DNA of 64,000 nucleotides from Ziziphus jujuba (taxonomy: Eukaryota > Streptophyta > Magnoliopsida > Rosales > Rhamnaceae): contig NC_083387.1 of assembly GCF_031755915.1 (NCBI RefSeq), positions 4,182,501-4,246,500 on the forward strand, read 5' to 3'. Shown piece by piece: positions 55,894-64,000 of this stretch. The first letter of the stretch is position 1, and every line of letters starts with the position of its first letter. The notes beneath the pieces were generated by a model. That model ran no database searches and was not told the origin of the DNA. It saw only the letters and a program-made list of their open reading frames with translations. A program made the position numbers and the translations under genes.

Positions 55894-57651
55894 ATGGGTT
55901 TCGAAGAAACGGAGCTGAGGCTTGGATTGCCTGGCAATAATGGAGGAGGAAGTGGAACTGAAGTAGCAGAGGTGGTGAGGAAGAGAGGCTTCTCTGAGAC
56001 CGAGAGTGACGTCACTGATAATGTGGATTTGAAGCTTAATCTTTCTTCTAAGGAAGCTGGAGTTGATGCAAAAGACAAGGCTAAGAGCTTAATGAATAAG
56101 GAGAAGAATCTTCTTCCCGCTGATCCCGCAAAGCCTCCGGCAAAGTAAGTTCAACTCATTCTTTCTTTATATTTATATGTATATATATATATATATACAC
56201 CTAACGAATTTTTCTGTTTTTGCATTTTTTTTTTCCGTTTTTAATTGCTTTGTTGCATGCTAAAAGGCCATGAATATCATGGACATGACAAAGAGAGAAA
56301 AAGAGAAAAGAGTCTGAAAATTTTTGTGTCAATATTTATGCCTAAAAGCAGACAAAGAACTACTAGATCTCGTCGCAAAGTGAGAAAGGAAAACAAGGAA
56401 ACTAAAAAAATCAACTTTTTTTTTTTTAAAAACAATTTTGAGATAAATTGAAAGAGCTTTCATTTGGATTAGTGATGAAAGTATCTTAAAATTTTTAAAC
56501 AGGAAAACTTTTCCTTTCACCAGAATATTGAAGTATTTTAGAACCTTTCCTTGACTTGCTAATATTGTGTCTCTTGTAAAAGGGAAAAGAGATTGAACTT
56601 TTTGTTTCACGTAAAAGAAATAGTGGGGAAAAAAAAGAAAACAAAAGGTTTATATAAAATTTCTTTCTTGTGTTTACTTTATGTTGTAAGTCTAAAATGA
56701 TTAAAATGGTTATACCAAACAAGTTTGACAAGAAAATTAGGTCTTTCACAAACTTATCTTAGAAGAACTACTTAAATATATGGGTTATAATAAGAGAAGT
56801 AGGTATTTCTAGAATTTAATTAATAGCTGAGAAGATCGATGAACGGAAAGGAAATTAAAGAAAATTTCTAGATTTCTCTATATGTAATAGAGCAAGTTAG
56901 AAAATAAATATCCAATTTGTTAGATCTTTTTAGTGCCATTCATTCAAAAGACGGAAAATTTTGATGATTTTAGAAGTTGGTTTGGGTCTTTTTTTGTTCC
57001 CTAAATTATTTAACTGGGTTCCATTATTAATATAGATTAACGAAACATGGGAGATGGGAAATTAATTAAATGCAGGGCACAAGTGGTGGGTTGGCCACCG
57101 GTTCGGTCATTCCGAAAGAACATGTTGGCGGTCCAAAAGAGCAGCAGCAGTAGCAGTGAAGAAAGTGAGAAGAATATGGGATTGGGATTGACTTTGGTCA
57201 AAGTCAGCATGGATGGTGCTCCTTACCTTCGCAAGGTCGACTTGAAGATGTATAAAAGTTACCAAGACCTCTCTGATGCCCTCGCCAAAATGTTCAGTTC
57301 CTTCACCATCGGTATTATATATATATATATATATTATTATTAATCCCAAACTTATTTATTTATATATATATATATATGAACAATAACCTTGTTATATGTG
57401 GTGAACTAAATTAATTTACATTTTTTTTTTATTTTTTTTTTGTTCATTGAATTTTATAAGGCAATTGTGGATCCCAAGGAATGAAGGATTTCATGAACGA
57501 GAGCAAGCTGATGGATCTGTTGAGCGGCTCTGATTACGTTCCAACTTATGAAGATAAAGATGGTGATTGGATGCTGGTTGGCGATGTCCCTTGGGAGTAA
57601 GTATATTTAATTCTTTTAATTATTTCACAATTATGGTCTATGAAAACCTTC

Positions 57652-57708
<57 letters not shown>

Positions 57709-58053
57709 ATATTAATATATACACATGTATATTAATATATATGTATATACACCATTAATAGATATATTCTTATATTGCTTTGTTTTTGGAATCACCAAGG
57801 ATGTTCGTTGAATCATGCAAGAGGGTGCGAATTATGAAAGGAAAGGAAGCTGTTGGACTCGGTAAGTATATATCTGCAAAACTATGTTACTATTTCGATC
57901 CATTATATATGATATACAAAAAAGAAAAAAAAAAAAATTACATTATTTAACGAAAAATTAATAAAATAAATTAGTTATGAAAATTGTCATTTTAATTTGG
58001 AATAATATATTTCAGCTCCAAGAGCTATGGAGAAATGCAAGAACAGAAGCTAA
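55894..58053 (+). CDS. Aux/IAA auxin-response repressor, IAA7/14/16/17 clade, 240 aa, 5 exons
   Basis: Exons: 55894-56144, 57076-57311, 57461-57596, 57800-57861, 58016-58053; together 723 nt. Domain I is [10 protein letters not shown] (LRLGL at 8-12), followed by the second repressor-like stretch [17 protein letters not shown] segment is typical of this clade. Domain II is [16 protein letters not shown] (GWPP at 89-92), the canonical fast degron. The PB1 module has [35 protein letters not shown] and [17 protein letters not shown], and the protein ends [12 protein letters not shown], the clade's conserved nuclear-localisation tail. It should repress ARF targets and be removed through TIR1/AFB on auxin. 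The intron positions (inside degron-adjacent K, after TIG, within the E of PWE, after VGLG) match the standard Aux/IAA pattern. IAA14 versus IAA16 or IAA7 cannot be told apart by eye. Confidence 0.95.
57653..57708. repeat. Compound (TA)n(TG)n microsatellite in Aux/IAA intron 3
   Basis: About 16 TA units run into about 12 TG units, between exons 3 and 4 of the second Aux/IAA gene. Compound tracts like this are usually highly polymorphic. Confidence 0.92.
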
Positions 58054-61000
58054 ACAAGTAAAACCACCACAGCCTGCTCCTTTGATCTCGTCGCTGCTGC
58101 AGTAACTGAAATCAACAACGACAAAAAAAAAAAAAAAAAAAAAAACTCAAAATTAAGCGTGAAGATGGATTGAGCAGGTTGTTTAGGTGTTTTTGTATTA
58201 TTATTATTGGGTTTGATAAATATATATAATTAATGTGATATATATTTTAAGTTTTTATCATTTGAACAAAAAACAATTAAAACTACTCTCTTTTTATGTT
58301 CCAAAGACTACGTACGTACTCAGCTTAATTTGTCTTTGTTCGTTTGTTTAATGCTATTAATGGGTTTGCATAATAAGTATGACAATGTACGTACCAATAA
58401 GCTTGGCGTAGTTATTGTGTGTTTTTATTATTTCCATATTGTTCCTTCAATTTTTTCAAATATTCCTCATTTTTCTGATTCTTAATAACTTAATGTGGGG
58501 ATATATATGCAGTTTTTTTTCTCTTCCTAATTAAGCTGAATTAATTTTAAAGTTCTTTTTTTTTTTTTTTTTCTTTTGACCATTTTCTTTTGGTGGTGGG
58601 TTTGGAGTAGTCATATGAGACCGAGTATTAATTGAGAATGCAAGATAATGACTTTGGTTGAAAGGAGGGAACAACAGCATGTGCAATGCAATGGAGCATT
58701 TATGCTGGGCCTTTTTTTTTGGTTTGCTAAATTTATTATTTCTCTATATGAGTTACTCATGAAAGAGATTGTTTTTCATGCAAATATATATATATATATA
58801 GTCAGGTTCAACTCAAAATTTTAATATTAATATTAACTTAAAAAAAAATATTTCAACTTCTAGATTAAATTTTAAAATTTAAAATTATATTTATTAATTA
58901 CTAAATTTAGATAAATTTTATTTTTTTTAAATAATATTTTAAAATTTCATTAAATTCATATATTAATATTTTTTAATATTAAATTCTAGCTTTCAATATG
59001 ATTTAAAAGCTAATTAAAAAAATTTGATACTAAAAATATCAAATTATCATAATATAAATATTGCTATATATATATATATATATTAAATTAGCCTTAAAAT
59101 AATAACATTGCAAGTTTGTCCAAACTAATCAGCAAAGGCAATTGTCAGTGTGAATAGGACTATTGCCCAATTGCCCAGTAGTGCTTATCTATATGCATAG
59201 ACCTTATTGCCCATGGCTGTTCATGGTTGGAAATAGGATCGTTAATTTGTGGTCGTCATGAAGGTGGTTTCCTGGCGTTTTTCTCTGCCAATTTTTTTAA
59301 TATAGTTCATCTCCAACATGGGTTTAAACAAACAATTTTATTACTCTCGTCTCTCTCGTAAATCCTGGATCTGACATAGCTGATGTCTGATTGTTTCCAT
59401 AAATGGAAACTGCTAATAGTTTAAGATTTGTAATTAGTGAGAGATAATGGTGGGGTTGATCCGATAATCTTGGATTAAAGAATGACCTGAATCTTCATTA
59501 ATCCCACCGGATAATGTTATATATATACAAATACAATAAGGCTAGGTCAGAGAATCCTGTATAAAATTGACATTTAGGACTTCAATTTTAACCATTAAAT
59601 ATAAAGAATGCTATGTATTTTTTTATAGGGAAATGAAATTTACTATGATGAGAGAGAAAACGAAGTAGGTTTAAAAAGAACGCATGTTTCAATGTTTTGG
59701 TGTATTGCATGAAGAAAATTGTAAAACAACTCTCATCTTAATCCTCCTTTGCATATAACGGTTAAAATTGAAATCCTACATGTTAGTTTATTCAGAATTA
59801 TTTGATATGATCCTTATTTATAGAGAGAGAGAGAGAGAGAGAGATTATAAGATATGGAGGGCATCTCAAATAATACCCAGAGGGCAGAGCTGAGGAGTAA
59901 CTCACAGTGGAATATGTCTCTCAATAGGTTGACAACCCATTGACAGTTTCGGGATTCGGGCAATAACTGTCATCTTTTGTCGTTAAGGCAAAACTGGCAT
60001 GCTTTTTCAGTCTGTTAAATCTTCATGCGCAAACAAACTTCCATTTATTTACAAATTTGCTTAGATGAAATGATTGAATTCAACTCGTTAAAAAAAGAAA
60101 TGATTGAATTCAAACTATGAAAAATATAACCATTTTGACTTTGCGGAGACAATGTTGAGTGATTTAATTGAAGCAAATCACAGGAAAAAGGGAGGGGTTT
60201 AAGGTACCATATATTGGACTCTACTCGTAGATCTAATACCCTTTCGAGTAAAATTGCTTCTTTTCACACAACCCAAATATCTTCTCTCTCTACGTTCCTT
60301 TGTAGAATCACTAAAATAACCTTGACTTTTAAAAAAGAGAAAAGAAAAAAAAAATTTCTTTTGAGCTTTTAAACGTATTTCTTTTCACTAGGGTTTTATC
60401 TTCCCCTAATGAAGCAGATATCTTCTCCATCTTGCAACAGCCTTAGTGGGCAAATGACCACCGGCAACCTTAATATGAGGATTAGTGGCAAACATCCAGC
60501 CACCTCTGTTGGAGTTTTCATTGTCGGTGACTAAAAAATTTTGCTGCCTGACTGGTTTTTTTCATATCCAACTGTCTGGTTGAAAATTGTACACACTTTT
60601 TTGAAAGGGGTTTGGTCTATTTCTGTCACCTAAACATTACCCAGGAAAGGCTCTCAAAATGAGCAACAATAGACAGGTATGAGAATGGAATAAAATTTTC
60701 ATAGAGACCAATCTTGTATATGATTCAATTCTTGCATAAGTTGTTGTAATTTTATGTAGTAACGAGAGATATTATGCACTTCAATAAAATAAAATAAGCT
60801 GCCAGCAATCCACCTGCCGGCACCTCAACCGGTGGTCTGCCTTAAGGATCGCTGAAGACCATTGCATCTCAGGGAGTTTGATACAGTATGTAGAGAAAGG
60901 TATTGAACCATAGAATTTTAAACTTTAAAGGAACAAAAATATAAAATAAAATACAAAATCAAAGGTCTTTTTAGTAATTTCAAAATAGAATGGTTTGTAA

Positions 61001-61488
61001 AAAGCAAGTCTTGTGGAGAGAAGCACTCTTAAATAAACATGTAAACCCAACCCTGCTAGACCATTCCGCCAGAAAATCTGAGCCTAATATTTACCATCTA
61101 GGATTTGTGGGTCCATCACAAAAAATAAATAAATAAAAATATTGAGGTTGTCATGGTAATTCCGTGGCTTTAAGGCTTAGTACCTTATGTAAGACTTTTT
61201 AAGTCCCATGGTTTTGAGTTTGAACCTTTCCCGTGCTTGAATAAGCAAACAAATTCTCACGTTCAAATACAAAGACAATCCTTGTTTAAATCCTTTTAAA
61301 CAAGGATTTAAAAATTTCCAATCAACCTTATACTAATTGCAGAATAAGTAATGTAAAACTGAAAATCTGTATTTTCTATAAGAAAAGGAAAACATAAATC
61401 TTTCATACTAGATTCCATCGGTTTGCATATTCTTGATACAAAACAGATGAAACTTGACATTTTTATTTTACTAATTTTGCTTCACTCT
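58054..61488. other. Convergent 3' spacer between Aux/IAA and the kinase gene
   Basis: AT-rich, with an A tract near 58123-58144, a T tract near 58557-58572, TA tracts near 58784-58800 and 59063-59082, a (GA) tract near 59822-59844 and an inverted-repeat element at about 59536-59820. It holds the 3' UTRs of both neighbours. No gene was recognised. Confidence 0.6.
59536..59820. mobile_element. Inverted-repeat MITE-like element, about 285 nt
   Basis: The left arm (about 59536-59605) and the reverse complement of the right arm (about 59751-59820) align without gaps over 70 nt, beginning TAAGG and sharing TCAATTTTAACC exactly. The arms flank about 145 nt of unrelated AT-rich DNA and contain no open frame. 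Size, structure and lack of coding fit a miniature inverted-repeat transposable element. The target duplication is not clear, so the superfamily cannot be assigned. Confidence 0.65.
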
Positions 61489-61965
61489 TTAGAAATCAAC
61501 TGACCTGATTACCAAATCTGCATTCTTCTTTGATTTGAATATAAGTTCTGCATTGGGTCTATCATTGTACTCAATCTGCAATGAATTTATTATCATGAAA
61601 CTTTGTCAAAAGGTTGGCCATTAAGCTTCTAAAGCTTCCAAAGATGAAAACATGAGACTTCGAAAATAAGAAGCTTACACGCCATCTAGCAACATCTGGA
61701 GGCTTTCCTAAAATAAAAATTAAAACCAAAAAAAAAGAATGTCAGAAACTTTCTTTCATTGTCAATTTACAGCAGGAAAAAAGCAGCTTCTTTAAAAAAA
61801 AAAAAATAATAATAATAATAATAAAATAACAAAATACAGTAAAAGGTGTCATACCTACTGAGACATGTCTATTAAAGACCCGGTGCATAGCTTTGTCAAT
61901 ATCAACCTCAATGAACCTTGAGACAAAGCAATATGGAAATAATCAACCAAACTGGAATACTAAAG

Positions 61966-62000
<35 letters not shown>

Positions 62001-63523
62001 AATATTGCAAAAAAAGAAAATATTATATGAATCTTAAAACCAGTCGTTAAATAAACAATCATATTAATGTTTCCTTGTGCTGCGACGTTTACTATTTCTA
62101 AACTTGAAATCTATTATCGAACTCTAATAGAAAAAGTATACATCCCAATTCTCAACCAAAGCCAGGCAAAACAGAGAACATTTAGAAATGCAAGCTTAAG
62201 GTAGAACTTTGAGGAATTATATGTGTCATAATAAGGCAAAACCTAGTATGTTAATCAACAAACATCTTTTTTTGAACACTTTACAAAAAATAAGAGATGA
62301 AAGTGGTATATGTTAGAAATTCCTAAATGCATAAACATCAAATTCTCAATTATAACATACATCTCAATCTTTACCTCTTGCCTACATGTCCATCACTTAT
62401 TGAAGAGAACAAAATTTTCAAGTCAATTTATTTCTGCATGCATAAAAGCCAAGAAAAAGCTACCCCTACCACTTCTCATCAAAGATTGATGATATCTCTT
62501 TCCAAGGCCCATCTTCCAACAACAAATAATTTCCTTCTACTATGACCACTTTGTGCCTGCAAAGAGACAAATTTAAGGTGTGATTTTGCATTGTAGAACA
62601 GAGAGTTACAACATGCTGCACTTTCAGATCAATCCATTTATAAAGCAAACAAATTTAATAAAAGATAAAAAGAAAAGAAGTACTGAATTCAAAATTTTGA
62701 ATTCATGGAATACAACAAGTTCTTGTTCGTATCAGCTCACTGGTATTAATTTAGCCTCCTGAAAGAACTAATTGGATGTATTTCTTGCAAGCATTATTTC
62801 CAAACAAGTGTTCTCCAAGTGCACCTTGAAACTAATTCTCCGAAAAATTTCCCATCTCAAGTAGATGATAAAAGATATTGGTTCTGGCCCGAATACAACT
62901 CATGAGTCATAATCCTACTGATTGTTGTTAGCATATATGTTTGAGTACCCAGGTTCCTTCTAATTTCTATCAATCATGGTTTATCATAAAGAGGCCATGT
63001 GTTTTTCAATTAATGTCCATAATTAAGACAAGCATCCAAATCCATTTAATTTCTTAACAGCTGTTGACTAGAAAATTCATGTGAAAACAACAACTCACTG
63101 AAGGCTCACAAATATATCATCTTCTACTGGATCTCCAACACCATGGTCAAATGAAGGCACATAAACTGATCCCTGAGAAAAATCTTTGTTTGAGAATGCA
63201 TACACAAATTAGTAAACTGAGCTTATAAATCTCTCCCTCTAGACAGAACCCCAAAGGTTTTCTTGGGACCAAAGAGAGAGCAAGTTAACTAGAAATGCAA
63301 AAACTATGAAGTTTTGAGGTAAATAAAACAATTGTAAGCTTCCAGAATCAACAATAACCTGATTTCTCAGAGTCTTGAGACATTTGAGTAGTAGCTCAGG
63401 GTTAAACGTCCATGGAGCTGTTTCACAATTGGAAGATCAAAACGTTTTATGCTTACAAGATTTTCAATCATCAATAAAGTAAAGAAACTCACCTCCCCTT
63501 CTTGCATGAGCTTCCTCTGGATT
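61489..63523 (-). CDS. P-loop kinase of the uridine kinase/phosphoribulokinase-like family, 3' part only
   Basis: Exons in coding order: 63523-63493, 63417-63359, 63172-63099, 62556-62470, 61916-61855, 61707-61679, 61575-61489 (stop). They join in frame as NPEEAHARRGAPWTF, then QGSVYVPSFDHGVGDPVEDD, HKVVIVEGNYLLLEDGPW, FIEVDIDKAMHRVFNRHV, GKPPDVARWRIEYNDRPN and LVIRSVDF. VEGNYLLL followed by the WK helix is the lid/substrate region seen in PRK/URK-type kinases and in the uncharacterised plant family that includes Arabidopsis At1g03030. The N-terminal part with the Walker A motif is beyond the right edge; I found no further exon in 63524-64000, so the next intron is at least 477 nt. Family members are predicted small-molecule kinases; the substrate in plants is unknown to me. 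Confidence 0.85.
61971..61996. repeat. (TA)n tract in an intron of the kinase gene
   Basis: About 13 TA units in the intron between the exons at 62470 and 61916. Confidence 0.9.
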
Positions 63524-64000
63524 CTAAGATGCAAAAAAACATGATTGACATTAGAATTTAAAAAAAGATTCATACTAAAAAGGTGAATATGTTTGTGACA
63601 TAATCATCACATTCAAGCCTAACATGTAACCCATAAAGAGAGATCCCTTAAATATTATATCTAGATCATATGAGATTGAGAATTTTATGCTCGTTTTGTA
63701 AATTAAAGTTTCCTCCGTTGCAAGATAAATGCGGCACAATATATCATGTCTTTCAGTTTTCAGTCACCTAGGTTATTGCATCACATCAAGTTATAAATTG
63801 GACAAGACAGCTAAACAAAAATAACATAATATTCTTGAAGACATATTAATATATTATGGCATTATTCCTCCAATTTCTATGTAACAGACACAATAACATT
63901 GTCAAGACAAGAGTCTGAATTTCAAGCTCAGAATCAACCCACGCTCAGTGTTTTGGAGATTGTTGGAGTTGGGCCATTGCCCACTAGATATATTACAAAA
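63524..64000. other. Intronic DNA of the kinase gene running off the window
   Basis: AT-rich sequence upstream (on the minus strand) of the exon ending at 63523. No acceptor/donor pair enclosing a kinase-like frame was found, so it is read as intron. Confidence 0.55.

Overview
The window is nuclear DNA of a dicot plant. Genes are split into short exons by AT-rich introns and separated by long AT-rich spacers full of (TA)n tracts. Every recognised protein is of plant type (Aux/IAA, group C bZIP, plastid tryptophan synthase alpha, OSB family). I cannot name the species; a rosid is a reasonable guess.

Layout: a guanylate-binding (dynamin-like) GTPase on + (705-6767, 17 exons including one of 7 nt); a poorly resolved or decayed gene with a Tudor-like segment on + (about 8651-11550); GCN5/HAG1 histone acetyltransferase on + (12399-17389); a group C bZIP factor on - (18367-21672); V-ATPase subunit F on + (23985-25454); tryptophan synthase alpha on - (26215-29956); a UNE12-type bHLH on + (34539-38832); an OSB-type organellar ssDNA-binding protein on + (40445-43197); an IAA1-4-clade Aux/IAA on - (45281-46367); a 9.5 kb spacer with a complete non-autonomous hAT element; an IAA7/14/16/17-clade Aux/IAA on + (55894-58053); a spacer with a second inverted-repeat element; and the 3' part of a P-loop kinase on -, cut by the right edge. 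All gene models were built by hand: splice sites were chosen to keep the frame and give the expected family protein, and summed exon lengths came out as whole codons for every complete gene.

The genes are mostly unrelated housekeeping and regulatory loci. Two groupings mean something. GCN5 - bZIP - VHA-F - TSA - UNE12 follows, from memory, the order of two Arabidopsis blocks (At3g546xx and At4g026xx), so it looks like an ancestral block that Arabidopsis duplicated and then thinned. The head-to-head Aux/IAA pair joins one member of each of two sister clades, as in the Arabidopsis IAA3/IAA17 and IAA1/IAA14 pairs.

There is no CRISPR array, operon or prokaryotic system. I found no convincing wholly new system. 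The best leads are three GC-AG introns in two genes, a 7-nt microexon, a possible 30-nt cassette exon in the bHLH gene, repeated local duplications inside introns, the two small transposons, a paired auxin-element promoter, and the orphan Tudor-like locus.
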